A DNA stretch of 64,000 bases from CAZWSX01 sp964636985 (GCA_964636985.1 CAZWSX010000011.1:138021-202020); one strand, 5' to 3'; positions 7,969 through 18,276 are shown, counted from the first letter of the stretch. Notes: generated by a model not told the origin, from the sequence alone. Translations and numbers: made by a program.

Positions 7969-8580
7969 ATGGCCATCGCCACCACGACCGCTTCGCCAGC
8001 CCCTTCTGCTCCCATCCAGCTCGGTTATGTGGTTCGGCGTCGTGTCACCATCACGGCGGCTTTGGCACTGTGCGCCGTGGCCTACCAGGTGATCGCCAAG
8101 AAGGCACCGCTCAACGCGACGAACTTCGCAAACCCATGGTTGATTGCCGCCTACGTGGCCATCCTTTCGGGCTTGCTGGTGCGAAGTTGGGCCGCCGGAA
8201 ATCTGGTCAAGTGCGTAACACTCACGCAGTCGGGGCCGTACGCATTGGTTCGCCACCCGCTTTATTCGGGCAGTTTCCTTTTGGTGCTCGGCTTTGCGAT
8301 CTTGAGCGGTTCATGGCTCAGCGTCGCACTCGTCGTGGGGCCGTTGGTTTATATCTATTCCAAGACGGTCTCGTACGAAGAGCGACTCCTCACGCGCGAG
8401 TTCGGCGGCTCTTGGCACGCGTATGCGGCCAAGACGCCTCGCTTGATTCCCAATCGCCTGCCGTCCTTCTCAGAACTCAAATGGTCGCTGTCTCGTTGGC
8501 GAGCCAACGGCGAATACAACGCCTGGCTGGGAGCAATCGGCGTCATCGCCGGCTTGATCGCAATTCAAACGCTGACATAG
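7969..8580 (+). CDS. Integral membrane methyltransferase, ICMT/phospholipid-methyltransferase-like
   Basis: A 203-residue membrane protein with about four transmembrane segments. The diagnostic C-terminal pattern of the isoprenylcysteine carboxyl methyltransferase / phospholipid methyltransferase superfamily is present: GPYALVRHPLYSG near residues 90-102 (SAM-contacting RHPxY), then YEERLLTREFGGSWHAYAAKTPRLIP. The substrate in bacteria is usually unknown and may be a lipid or small hydrophobic molecule. The upstream gap of 184 bases and the different function of its neighbour suggest its own promoter. The ATG at 7969 precedes a short polar N-terminus before the first membrane segment. Confidence 0.82.
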   Translation: MAIATTTASPAPSAPIQLGYVVRRRVTITAALALCAVAYQVIAKKAPLNATNFANPWLIAAYVAILSGLLVRSWAAGNLVKCVTLTQSGPYALVRHPLYSGSFLLVLGFAILSGSWLSVALVVGPLVYIYSKTVSYEERLLTREFGGSWHAYAAKTPRLIPNRLPSFSELKWSLSRWRANGEYNAWLGAIGVIAGLIAIQTLT

Positions 8581-8585
8581 AAAAA

Positions 8586-8716
8586 GTGGCACAGACAATC
8601 CTGTCTGTGCGGAGTGCGGCCAGTGTTTACCTGGAACATTGGAGCAGCAATCTAGCTGCTCCAATGACTCTGCAAGTGGAAAGTCCACCGCGGCCAGACA
8701 GGATTGTCTGGCCCAC
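8586..8716. repeat. Intergenic nested palindromes with the GACAGGAWTGTC core
   Basis: The 320-base gap between the ICMT-like gene and the giant redox gene holds no gene. It does hold a cluster of palindromes. CAGACAATCCTGTCTG lies at 8592-8607, and its inverted partner CCAGACAGGATTGTCTGG at 8694-8711. Between them sit GGAGCAGCAATCTAGCTGCTCC (8641-8662) and GTGGAAAGTCCAC (8676-8688). The two outer copies are also inverted repeats of each other over about 24 bases, so the whole block could fold as one long stem. It may act as a terminator or be a short interspersed repeat; related cores occur near 25515 and 37424. Confidence 0.6.
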
Positions 8717-8900
8717 TTTCTTTTGGCGGACCTTTTTTCTCCCCCTTTCTTGCCCCAACGGCAATGAAATCCTCTTAGGGCGCTTGCGAACGTTTGCCGC
8801 TCGCTAAATACTTCAAAGATTCCCGCCCACGCGCCACTCTTATAGTGGTCCTTCCTTTTCCGTGAACAGACTAGCCCGCTGGTCCCGAGGATGATTTGCT

Positions 8901-11900
8901 ATGACGCGTCTGGTTGCGTCCTTCCTGATTTGTTTCGCTTTGTCTGTCTGTTCACAAGTCGCCGGCGCAGCCGATGAATTCAACGAAAAGGAAGCCAGGC
9001 CTTTCTTCGACGGCAAGTCGCTTGATGGCTGGAAGGGTGAAACCAAGAACGCCTGGCGCGTCGAAGACGGCGCCATCTGCGCCGGCAAGCTGGATGAAGT
9101 GAACAAGGTCGCTCGGTTCCTGTTTCGCGACGGCGAGCACGAGCACTTCGACCTGAAGTTCCGCTTCCAGTTGGAGGGGACCCAGTACCTCAATACCGGG
9201 ATGTACTTTCGCAGTAAGCGGACTGGTGACGAAGAGATTGTCGGCCCACAAGCCGACATCGGCGACGGGTACCACGGCGGCATCTTCGAAAACGGTCGCG
9301 GCCGCGGCGTACTAACCGTTCCTCCGCCCGACGTCCAGAAAAAGGTGTTCCTGCCCGGCAAGTGGAACGAGTACCGCGTCCGCGCCGAGGGCAACCGGAT
9401 TCGCATTTGGTTCAACGAAACGCTCACCACCGACTACATCGAACGCGACCGCGCGGCATCTCGCCGAGGCATCTTCGCCATCGAACTTTCGCCCAATATG
9501 AAGGGGGTGATTCGCTTCAAAGACCTGCGAGTCGTCGATTTGCCGGCCCCCCCCGACACCGAGCGAGACTCGCTCGGCGGCCCCGCTCGACGCATTGCCG
9601 AGAAACGTCCCGCTCGCAAGAAGCTGGCGCCCTTCACCAACGGACGATTCGAGCTGGTGCCCGACGACGTTGTCGTGACGATCGGATCGGAAAACGCGGT
9701 CATGGAACAACGCACTGCCGGTATGGAAGGAGTGCTGGCCACGGTGTTCGCCAAAGCGAAGCCACGATTTCGCTCGATGGCCTGGGAAGGGGACACCGTC
9801 TATCGCCAGAACCGAATGCAAAACTGGGGCTCGTGGGAAGAAAATCTCGATTCCGCAGGCGCCACCGTCGTGATGACCTGGTTTGGCCAACTCGAAGTTC
9901 TCGACACAATAAAGTCGCCTCAGGATTTCGAAAAAGCCTACGGCGAGTTGCTCGATACGCTCATAAAGAACACGCCGCGAATCGTTGTCATTGGACCAGC
10001 GTCTTTCGAAAAGCCCACCAATTCGCTCGTTCGCGACAACACGCCGCTCAACAAGAAGGTGAAGCAGTACAGCGAAATTGCCCGCAAGCTTGCGCAGGCC
10101 CGAAGCCTGGTATTCATCGACGCAACGGAAGCGGTCTCGTCGCTCGATAGTAAAGCCCCCCTCACCCGAAATGGTTTCCACTACACGTCCGAGGGAAGCG
10201 AACGGGTGGGAGAAGCGATTGCATTGAAGATGCTGCAAGGCACCAGCAGCTCGCGTCCCAAAGCGCCAGTGATAAACGCGGCCGTTCGGGCCGCCATCAT
10301 TGGAAAGAACCGCGTCTGGTTCGATGGCTGGCGCTGCATGAACTGGGCCTTCGCCTACGGTGATCGAACGACGCAACCGTTTCCAACAGCCACCGCCGAG
10401 GCGCCCACGTTCGAGGAAGAGCTGACCAAGTTCCGTCCGTTGGTTGCTCATGGTGATGCCGTAGTTCACGCACTAACAACGGACGGAAAATTGCCTGCTG
10501 ATCTCCCCTCCCCTGCCTCGCGTCCCGATCCCCAGGCCGCTTCGCCCGAAGAAGAGAAGTCGCGGTTCGTCGTCCGCGAGGGATTTGAAGTCGAGCTGTT
10601 CGCCGATGAAAAACTCGATGTGAAACGCCCGCTGCAAATTCGTTGGGACGAGCGCGGCCGACTGTGGGTCTTGTGTGCGCCATCGTATCCACAGTTGAAG
10701 CCCGGTGAGATTGCCGACGACTACCTGGTTTGCATCGAAGACACCGACGGCGACGGCAAGGGAGACAAATCGACTCGCGTTGTCAGCGGCCTCACGATGC
10801 CGATGGGCTTCGAATTCGATGGCCAAGCATCTGGTCCCAGCGGGATCTACATCTGCGAAAGCACGCAGCTAATTCACGTGCGCGACACCGACAACGACGG
10901 TGTCTGCGACGAGCAGCGCGTGGTGCTCAGCGGCTTCGGCACGGGCGACTCGCATCAGAACATCAACTCGATTCGCTGGGGGGCCGACGGCTGCCTTTGG
11001 TTGAGCCAGGGTTACCACATCTGGTCGTACGTCGAAACGCCGTATGGACTTGTAGAACTCAATCGCAGCGGCCTGTGGCGATTCAACCCGCGCACGGAGA
11101 AGCTCGAAAGCTACCTGAACGAAAGCCAGGCTGGCCTGAACTGCTGGGGCGTCGCGTTCGACGACTTCGGGCAAGTGTTCCACGCCAGCGGCGCCGATTT
11201 TTCTGTCTGGCACACCACGCCCGCGTTGGTACCGACTCTCCATCCGCTGTCGCTAGGTCCGGGGCTGTGCGTCTCCCGCGGAAAGTGCATGGAGCCCGAG
11301 TTCCTCGGTTCGAGCCACTTGCCGCCCGAACTGCAAGGCGTGCTACTTAAGAGCATCTATTTCACGAACCAGGTCCGCTTGTATCGTCTGTCGGATGATG
11401 GCTCCGGATACCGCAGCGACGATCTAGGCGACTTGATCGCCAGCACGGGTACCGAATTTCGCCCTCTCGAAACGCGCGTCGGGCCTGACGGCGCGATCTA
11501 CATTTGCGACTGGCTCAATCCGGTGATTGGCCACTATCAAGCCAGCTATCGCGATCCGCGGCGCGACCGCTCGCACGGCCGCATTTGGCGGATGACGGCC
11601 AAGGGACGCGAACTCACCAAGCGGCCAAAACTAGAGGCGATGAAACTTCCGGAATTGCTCGCGCAACTCGAGTCGTCCGAGCGTTGGGTTCGCGAACAGG
11701 CGCGTAACCTGTTGTTCCGTCAGCCCAAAACCGCAACGCTTGCAGCGGCCGATGCCCTTCTGGCGCGTTTGCACGGCGGCGACGCAGCCGACGAAGCCTT
11801 GATGTACCAGCTGAGTTCCGTGTATGCGGCGCACGAGGAACCACGGCCGGAGTTGGTCGACCAACTGCTTGCGTCGCCGGACTTCCGCCGTCGAGCGTGG

Positions 11901-14900
11901 GGCACGCGGTTGCTGGGCCTATGGTCCGATCGTCTCGATGGTGCGCTCGCGAAAATCGAAAAAAGCGCGGCGGATGAACATCCACGCGTCCGGATGGAGG
12001 CCGTCATTGCAGCGGCAACCATTCCATCGGCTGAGGCCGCGGCAGCCGCGACCATTGTCATGGATCGGCCGCTCGATTTTGGAATTAACTATGCTCTCAC
12101 ACAATGCCTGCATCACTTGGCACCGCATTGGCAACCCGCATTGGCTGCCGGCAAATTGAATCTCGGCGCGCGTCCCCATGCGCTGGCTCGGTTGCTCACG
12201 ACGGTGGGCGACGGCAACGCGGTTGGCCAGGTGAAAGAGCTGCTCAAGTCGGGCGAACTGACGCCGGCGGTGCGCGAGAACCTGCTTGCCGTCCTGATCG
12301 AAAACGGAACTACCGACGATGCTACGCAAGCTGTGGCCTCCGCGCCAGAGTCGCCCGTCGTGCTCGATGCCCTGGTCGCTGTTGCCATGCGCAAGCGCTC
12401 GCAAGGATTCAACGCTGTCATCGACCAATTGATCGATAGCCCCCACAAGGCGGCGCGGATCGCCGGCTTCCGTTTGGCGGGGTTGCTCAATCAACCGCGC
12501 TGGCGCGACAAAGCCCTTGCCGCGGCTAAAGCGACCGAGAACGATCCGCTCGAGCGAGCCGCAGCTGTCAAAGCCTATTCGTCGATTGCAGGCGATGCCG
12601 CGAAGGAAGATTTGCTCCGCTGGGCGGACGAGATTTCGCCCGAAATGCGGAGCGCGGCAGTCGCGGCACTCGCCATCTTGGACCTCACCGCGGCAGCCGA
12701 CAAAGCAACGCAGTTGCTCGCACCTGTCACCACCGAGCAACAGGTCGCGGCAGTCCTGGAACCACTACTCGCCATCAAGAACGGCCCAGCCGCGTTGGCC
12801 GCACGTCTACAGACCAACAAACTGTCCCCGCCCGCGGCCAAGGCCGCGATCGCGTGGATGAACCAAGGCGGGCACGACCATCCGCCGATCCTGAGCGCCC
12901 TTTACGCGTCGGCAGATTTCCAGGCGACCCAACTCGACTACAGCGAAGCCGTAGTCAAACAATTCGTGGAAGAAGCTCTCAACCGCGGCGATGCCCGCAA
13001 GGGGAGCGAGATCTTCCGCTCGGCCCAATCGGCCTGCGTCCGCTGCCACAAGTTAGGCGATGGCGGAGGAACGCTCGGCCCCGATCTCTCGGCGATCGGC
13101 CGCGCCATGACTCCCGAAGCTGTCGTCGAGTCAGTCTTGTGGCCCAAGCGGCAAATTAAAGAAGGATTTGCCCTGACCACGGTCTACGACAACGATGGCC
13201 GCCAGTTCCAGGGCTACAAGATTCGCGAGTCGCAAACGGAACTCGTCCTTCGCAATCTGACGGGCAACGCGGATTTCGTGATCCCCAAGGATGAGATCGA
13301 CGAACGAAACGACACCGGCACGCTCATGCCCGAAGGAGTCACGGGGTGGATGACCGACGAACAGCGCCGCAATCTGTTGCGGTTCCTCTTCGAACTAGGA
13401 AAAGACCCGGCGCTCTTGGCCGACGCCATCGCCGCTCAAAAGGCAGCCGGCAATATCTTTGCCCACAGCCACGGGCCGTCGCACGGATACGATCCCGGCC
13501 CGGCTCCCGAGCCGGAGATGTACGACTACCCACGCGAGACGTTGTATCCCAAGTGGCGCCCCTACGCGGTCGAGCACGTCAATCGCAATCGGCTGTACGA
13601 CTACTACACCAAGCAGGCCCTGTACTACAAGCAACAGAAGGACCTACCCAAGCTGCTGAAAGAGTTCCCCGGACTCGACGACAAACGTTTCGGCCACTGG
13701 GGTAACCAGAATGAAACCGTTTGGAAAGACCCGCGGTGGAACGAGATGGATCTCGGCGGACTGCTCTCAGGCGTCGTGCGCCAGGGAGAAAAAGTCATCG
13801 CTCTCAAGGGCGTGGCCGTGCAGCTTGGAGACAAAGGCGAACTCTCGGCCTGCTTCGATCCTCTCACGGCCAGCTACCCGATGGTGTGGGGCGGCAAGTT
13901 CCTGCGCTTCGACGAATTCCGTCACGGCTTGATTCACGGACTCCTGATTGACGGCGAACCGGTAGACGATGACATCACGAAAGCCGCGGCCAAGCCGGAG
14001 ACGCGAAAGATCGAGTACCTCGGCTTCTTCCGCAACGGCAATCGCGTCGTGTTTCGTTATCGCCTGGATGGTGTCGAGATGCTCGACGCGCCGTGGGTCC
14101 GCGACGGCAAGTTCGAACGCATTCAGGCTCCGGCCGACAAACACCCGCTCAAGCACTTGCTTACCGGCGGCCCTGCGCACTGGCCGCAAACCATCGAGAC
14201 CGCAGGCAAGCTCGGCGAAAGCAAGCCCTTCGCGTGCGACGAAATCACGCTCCCCTTCGACAACCCTTGGAAGTCGCTCATCTTCGTGGGGGACCACGAC
14301 TTCTTCCCCAACGGCGATATCGCCATCTGCACTGCAATGGGCGACGTCTGGATCGCCACCGGCATCGACGGCGACCTTTCGCACATCCGTTGGCGAAGGT
14401 TCGCGGCTGGGCTGCACCAGGCACTGGGGATCAAGGTTGTTGACGGTGCGATCTACGTTCTCGGCCGCGACCAGATCACGCGCCTGCACGATCACAACGG
14501 GGATGGCGAAGCGGACGAGTACGCGTGTTTCTCCAACGCTCAAACCACCAGCGCGGGTGGGCACGACTACATCTGCGGCCTGCAACGCGACGCCGCTGGC
14601 GATTGGTATTTCGCGTCGGCCAACCAGGGACTTTGCCGCGTTTCGGCCGATGGAAAAAACATCACCGTCTTGGCGACCGGCTTCCGCAATCCCAACGGCG
14701 TTGGTCTATCGGCCGATGGAATGGTGACCACCAGCGTGCAAGAAGGAAACTGGACGCAGGCCTCGCAAGTCTTCGCGGTTCACAGCGGCGACAAAGACAA
14801 GTTCGGCGGTTTCGGCGGCCCCAAGAAGGGTGTCGAAACGATGTTGCCACTCGCTTACTTCCCGCGTGGTGTCGACAACTCGACCGGTGGACAATGCTTC

Positions 14901-15986
14901 GTCGATAGCGACCGCTGGGCCTATCCCAGGGGAACGCTCCTGTCGTTCTCGTTCGGCACCGGGACCGCGCAAGTCCTGTTCCCTGAAACGGTCGACGGCG
15001 TCCAGCAGGCGGCGGTGTGGACGTTACCTGTCGAGTTTGCCAGCGGTGCCCATCGCGGGCGGTTCTCACCCAAGGATGGCCAGCTCTATGTGAGCGGAAT
15101 GGCCGGGTGGGGCACCTACACGCACGGCGACGGTTGTTTGCATCGTGTCCGTCTGATCGAGGACGATGCCCAACTGCCGATGGGCGTCGAACTACGCGAC
15201 AACGGTGCGATCGTCCGCTTCAAGCAGCCGATCGATCCCAGGATCGCCGAGGACTCCAAGCGGCACTTTGCGCAAGTGTGGAACTACCGGTACGCCGCGT
15301 CGTACGGCTCGCCGGAGTTCTCGCCGACCTGGCCCGCCAAACCGGGGCACGATCCGCTGGAAATCGGAATCTGCCGCGTGCTGGAAGATGGCAAGTCGCT
15401 CTTCATCGAGTTGCCGCAACTCCAGCACGTAAATCAGCTTCACCTGCAAGTCGATCTCGGCCAGGAGCCCTTCGATCTCTACGCCACGGTCCACAAACAA
15501 GGACCAGCATACGTCGACTTCGCAGGCTATCGGGCAGTCCCGAAACGCTTGGTCGCTCAAGGTGGCGTGGTCGTCCCCCCTTCGGAGCCAAACCCATGGG
15601 CGACAGGCGAGGCAGGCCGCGAAATCAAAATCGCGGCCGCCACAGGACTGCGCTTCAACGTCAAGAAGTTCAACGTCAAGGCAGGCGAGCGGATCTCGCT
15701 CACGCTCGAAAACCCCGATGCAATGCCTCACAACATCGCCATCACCAAGCCGGGCAAATTAGCCGCGGTTGGGACGGGCTCCAACGCGATGGCCAACCAT
15801 CCCGATGGCGGCGTGAAACAGTACATCCCGCCCGGCGGCGACGTGCTGGTTTACACCGACGTGATCGAGCCCGGCAAGAATTTCACGATTCACTTTAGCG
15901 CCCCAAAAGAGCCGGGCGAGTACCCCTACCTGTGCACGTTCCCTGGCCACTGGCAGATTATGAACGGGGTGATGGTGGTGGAGTAG
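8901..15986 (+). CDS. Giant secreted multidomain redox protein: DUF1080 - SGNH-like - PVC dehydrogenase - HEAT - cytochrome c - DUF6797/propeller - azurin-like
   Basis: One uninterrupted 2361-residue frame. A signal peptide (about 1-23) leads into a DUF1080 domain (about 29-215; 3-keto-disaccharide hydrolase family). An SGNH-like segment (about 250-445) follows, with degenerate active-site motifs. A PVC-type putative dehydrogenase beta-propeller (about 553-905) is followed by HEAT-like helices (912-1345) and a Pirellula-type heme domain with CVRCH at 1379-1383. Next come a DUF6797-like region (about 1540-1730) and a second propeller (about 1790-2100). The C-terminal cupredoxin (about 2240-2361) has His2277, Cys2345, His2350 and Met2354. 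The Cys-x4-His-x3-Met spacing is that of azurin. Such modules usually occur in separate proteins. The likely role is extracytoplasmic sugar oxidation or cleavage, with electrons passing through heme to copper (inference). Confidence 0.9.
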   Translation: MTRLVASFLICFALSVCSQVAGAADEFNEKEARPFFDGKSLDGWKGETKNAWRVEDGAICAGKLDEVNKVARFLFRDGEHEHFDLKFRFQLEGTQYLNTGMYFRSKRTGDEEIVGPQADIGDGYHGGIFENGRGRGVLTVPPPDVQKKVFLPGKWNEYRVRAEGNRIRIWFNETLTTDYIERDRAASRRGIFAIELSPNMKGVIRFKDLRVVDLPAPPDTERDSLGGPARRIAEKRPARKKLAPFTNGRFELVPDDVVVTIGSENAVMEQRTAGMEGVLATVFAKAKPRFRSMAWEGDTVYRQNRMQNWGSWEENLDSAGATVVMTWFGQLEVLDTIKSPQDFEKAYGELLDTLIKNTPRIVVIGPASFEKPTNSLVRDNTPLNKKVKQYSEIARKLAQARSLVFIDATEAVSSLDSKAPLTRNGFHYTSEGSERVGEAIALKMLQGTSSSRPKAPVINAAVRAAIIGKNRVWFDGWRCMNWAFAYGDRTTQPFPTATAEAPTFEEELTKFRPLVAHGDAVVHALTTDGKLPADLPSPASRPDPQAASPEEEKSRFVVREGFEVELFADEKLDVKRPLQIRWDERGRLWVLCAPSYPQLKPGEIADDYLVCIEDTDGDGKGDKSTRVVSGLTMPMGFEFDGQASGPSGIYICESTQLIHVRDTDNDGVCDEQRVVLSGFGTGDSHQNINSIRWGADGCLWLSQGYHIWSYVETPYGLVELNRSGLWRFNPRTEKLESYLNESQAGLNCWGVAFDDFGQVFHASGADFSVWHTTPALVPTLHPLSLGPGLCVSRGKCMEPEFLGSSHLPPELQGVLLKSIYFTNQVRLYRLSDDGSGYRSDDLGDLIASTGTEFRPLETRVGPDGAIYICDWLNPVIGHYQASYRDPRRDRSHGRIWRMTAKGRELTKRPKLEAMKLPELLAQLESSERWVREQARNLLFRQPKTATLAAADALLARLHGGDAADEALMYQLSSVYAAHEEPRPELVDQLLASPDFRRRAWGTRLLGLWSDRLDGALAKIEKSAADEHPRVRMEAVIAAATIPSAEAAAAATIVMDRPLDFGINYALTQCLHHLAPHWQPALAAGKLNLGARPHALARLLTTVGDGNAVGQVKELLKSGELTPAVRENLLAVLIENGTTDDATQAVASAPESPVVLDALVAVAMRKRSQGFNAVIDQLIDSPHKAARIAGFRLAGLLNQPRWRDKALAAAKATENDPLERAAAVKAYSSIAGDAAKEDLLRWADEISPEMRSAAVAALAILDLTAAADKATQLLAPVTTEQQVAAVLEPLLAIKNGPAALAARLQTNKLSPPAAKAAIAWMNQGGHDHPPILSALYASADFQATQLDYSEAVVKQFVEEALNRGDARKGSEIFRSAQSACVRCHKLGDGGGTLGPDLSAIGRAMTPEAVVESVLWPKRQIKEGFALTTVYDNDGRQFQGYKIRESQTELVLRNLTGNADFVIPKDEIDERNDTGTLMPEGVTGWMTDEQRRNLLRFLFELGKDPALLADAIAAQKAAGNIFAHSHGPSHGYDPGPAPEPEMYDYPRETLYPKWRPYAVEHVNRNRLYDYYTKQALYYKQQKDLPKLLKEFPGLDDKRFGHWGNQNETVWKDPRWNEMDLGGLLSGVVRQGEKVIALKGVAVQLGDKGELSACFDPLTASYPMVWGGKFLRFDEFRHGLIHGLLIDGEPVDDDITKAAAKPETRKIEYLGFFRNGNRVVFRYRLDGVEMLDAPWVRDGKFERIQAPADKHPLKHLLTGGPAHWPQTIETAGKLGESKPFACDEITLPFDNPWKSLIFVGDHDFFPNGDIAICTAMGDVWIATGIDGDLSHIRWRRFAAGLHQALGIKVVDGAIYVLGRDQITRLHDHNGDGEADEYACFSNAQTTSAGGHDYICGLQRDAAGDWYFASANQGLCRVSADGKNITVLATGFRNPNGVGLSADGMVTTSVQEGNWTQASQVFAVHSGDKDKFGGFGGPKKGVETMLPLAYFPRGVDNSTGGQCFVDSDRWAYPRGTLLSFSFGTGTAQVLFPETVDGVQQAAVWTLPVEFASGAHRGRFSPKDGQLYVSGMAGWGTYTHGDGCLHRVRLIEDDAQLPMGVELRDNGAIVRFKQPIDPRIAEDSKRHFAQVWNYRYAASYGSPEFSPTWPAKPGHDPLEIGICRVLEDGKSLFIELPQLQHVNQLHLQVDLGQEPFDLYATVHKQGPAYVDFAGYRAVPKRLVAQGGVVVPPSEPNPWATGEAGREIKIAAATGLRFNVKKFNVKAGERISLTLENPDAMPHNIAITKPGKLAAVGTGSNAMANHPDGGVKQYIPPGGDVLVYTDVIEPGKNFTIHFSAPKEPGEYPYLCTFPGHWQIMNGVMVVE

Positions 15987-16004
15987 CGTGACAAGCTTTG
16001 CGTC

Positions 16005-18272
16005 CTACACCAACCCCCACTTTTTCCGCAGCCACCATTCGATACCCAGTGGCACAATCAGTGCCGCCAGAAGCAACAACGCGTCGAAACTCCCGTCCTG
16101 CGGCCGTCCTTCGCCTAACCGCCACTTCACCTGTTTGATCTCTTGCTCGATCGGCCGGGCGGCGATTTCGCCGATCACGGCCGAGAGTTCGTCGGGCGAG
16201 ATCACGCGGCCCCCCTGAGCTTTGGTGATGTTGGCGAGCCGCGCGAAGTGCTCATGATCGGCGGCAGGGTTGGAAAGTTCCACGTCCCGCTGGTAGACGA
16301 CGAACTCGGCTCGCGTCTGACCTAGCGACTTTCCGTCTTTGGTCGCTTCGATTTCGATCGCATAATCGCCAGGCGCTTTTACGGGCTGCGAACCGGAGTG
16401 AATCGCTTTGCTTTGCGCCGTCCGCAAGTCCGACTTCGTTCCGTCGGGCGCGACGAGCGTGGCGGTGATTTTGGCATCGACCAGTTCGTCCCCCTCGGGG
16501 CTCTTCGCTCCGGCGGTGAACTTCAGCAGCGAACCAGGCGCCAACCGGCGCTGGTCGAGTTTCACCCACACGTCGTTTTGCTGCTGGTCCTCGCGGCGCG
16601 TCAGCCAGAGGATAATCTGCCGCCAGAACCGTTTGTGCTCGGCGCTGTTACCCTTCATGACCCAACGCCAGGTCGACTCGCCGGCGAACACCAGCACGCG
16701 TCCCTGGCCGTACTCGCCGGCGATCATGACTGGTTCCTTGTTTGGCCCCGTAAGCAGCACGCGCGTTCCCGGCGTCTTCTTGACTTTCGTGATCCGATTA
16801 GCGAAATCGAGCGGCGGCAGCTTTTTCCAGATCGCAGCATTGTCAGCATCGCTTCCGAGCCGGGTTGCCGCGTGCGTTCCTGTTGGGGAAAGCGGAATCG
16901 GGCCCTGCAAAAACAGGTCGTCGCGATCAGCGTCGCCGTACTCCTGCTTTTCGAACCGATCGAACTCGATCGGCAAGACGGCCGCCAGTGGTGAATCGCC
17001 GTAGTTGCCTGCGCCAAGCGTTCGCAAGCCGCCGACAACAATCAGGCCGCGCCCTTTCTCCGCCGCAATCGCCAGGTCCTTCAGATTGACGTTGCCCAAC
17101 GCCTCGGCTGGGACGTTCCCCAGAATGAAGGCGTCGTATTTGGGTTCGCTCAGCGTCTTGCCCATATCCTTGGGCCAATCCTTGCGGCTGAGTGAGTCGA
17201 TGATCAAATCGTCCAGTTCCATGTCGGGCGAATCGTTCATCGCCCGGCGAAGACGGCCGAATTCAGGCCGTTTGCCGCCATCGAGCGTCAGGATCTTCAG
17301 CCCTCCTTCGCGGACGGTCAAAAACGCGTCCAAGCTGTTGTTGTTATTGACCAGTTCGCCTGGTTGAACGGGAGCCCGAACCGTGAGTTTGAATCGCCCT
17401 GCCTTCTCGGGAACGAACGCGAAATTGACGTTCACGGGGCGGTCGTCGTCGCGTGCAATCGCTTTAGTCTTGGCAATCACACGCTCCGGCTCTTCGTGCG
17501 AAGAAAGGACCAGTTCCACGGGAATCTCTTGATTGGCATAGCCGGCGATCCGCAGTTGGCTGCTGAAAGCAAGTTCGTTTTTGACGAAGACCGTGAATTG
17601 ATCGTCCAATCGTTCAACCGCGACGTCCTTCCCTTGCGACGCCGTTCCTTTAGGCCCGAAGGGCAAGGCAAACAGCGGCGCTGCCGACTCGTCGCGCAAC
17701 CGGCGGACAGCCGTGACCGAATCGGTCTGCGGATTAGCTGCCGTTTGAGTTCCGTCACCCAGAAGAATCACGGCCGTGACGCGATGGCCCGCGGCGCGGC
17801 GGAGAGCGTCGTCGAGCGGCGAGCCCACATCGGTCAGCGGCAAAGCGGGCTCGGCCGGAAGTCGCGGGACCCCGTTCTCAACCGTCATCGACTCCAAAGC
17901 ATCGCCGTAGCCATACCACTGAACCTTGATCTCAGGCGGCAACTGCTTGGCGGCGGTCACCAGTTCCGTCAGGGCCTGCGTCTGCTTCTGCCACCGCGTT
18001 TCTTCGCCGACACCCGACGGCAAGGTCATGCTGCGACTCAAGTCGGCCAGTACGGCGATGATGCTTTCTCTCTTTTTAGAGAGGGTCGAAACCAGTGTCG
18101 GCCGCATCAGCATCAATAGCAGCGCCAGTAAGGCCAGGAATCGCAGCGCCGTTAGCGTCCATTTGCGGCGGGGTGGAAGCGAGCCAAAGGCTGGGCCCAA
18201 GCAAAACAGCACCGCCGCGGCGCCAAGCACCCAGTACGAACCGGGAACAGGATCGATCGTCCACTCGGTCAT
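16005..18272 (-). CDS. Membrane-anchored VWA-domain protein, last gene of the MoxR operon
   Basis: A 755-residue protein with N-terminal membrane segments (about residues 10-60) and a C-terminal one (about 725-745). After the second segment comes a von Willebrand A-like domain whose MIDAS-like motif DLSRS (in AVLADLSRSM) suggests metal-dependent binding. A central region (about 330-520) resembles the glutamine-amidotransferase-like fold often found in these proteins (YDAFILGNVP, GLIVVGGLRTLGAG), without an obvious catalytic Cys. A beta-rich C-terminal region follows. The start lies four bases after the stop of the BatA-like gene, so the genes are cotranscribed. It probably assembles with the BatA-like protein at the membrane under control of the MoxR ATPase. 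Confidence 0.78.
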   Translation of the reverse strand: MTEWTIDPVPGSYWVLGAAAVLFCLGPAFGSLPPRRKWTLTALRFLALLALLLMLMRPTLVSTLSKKRESIIAVLADLSRSMTLPSGVGEETRWQKQTQALTELVTAAKQLPPEIKVQWYGYGDALESMTVENGVPRLPAEPALPLTDVGSPLDDALRRAAGHRVTAVILLGDGTQTAANPQTDSVTAVRRLRDESAAPLFALPFGPKGTASQGKDVAVERLDDQFTVFVKNELAFSSQLRIAGYANQEIPVELVLSSHEEPERVIAKTKAIARDDDRPVNVNFAFVPEKAGRFKLTVRAPVQPGELVNNNNSLDAFLTVREGGLKILTLDGGKRPEFGRLRRAMNDSPDMELDDLIIDSLSRKDWPKDMGKTLSEPKYDAFILGNVPAEALGNVNLKDLAIAAEKGRGLIVVGGLRTLGAGNYGDSPLAAVLPIEFDRFEKQEYGDADRDDLFLQGPIPLSPTGTHAATRLGSDADNAAIWKKLPPLDFANRITKVKKTPGTRVLLTGPNKEPVMIAGEYGQGRVLVFAGESTWRWVMKGNSAEHKRFWRQIILWLTRREDQQQNDVWVKLDQRRLAPGSLLKFTAGAKSPEGDELVDAKITATLVAPDGTKSDLRTAQSKAIHSGSQPVKAPGDYAIEIEATKDGKSLGQTRAEFVVYQRDVELSNPAADHEHFARLANITKAQGGRVISPDELSAVIGEIAARPIEQEIKQVKWRLGEGRPQDGSFDALLLLAALIVPLGIEWWLRKKWGLV

Positions 18273-18276
18273 GGCG

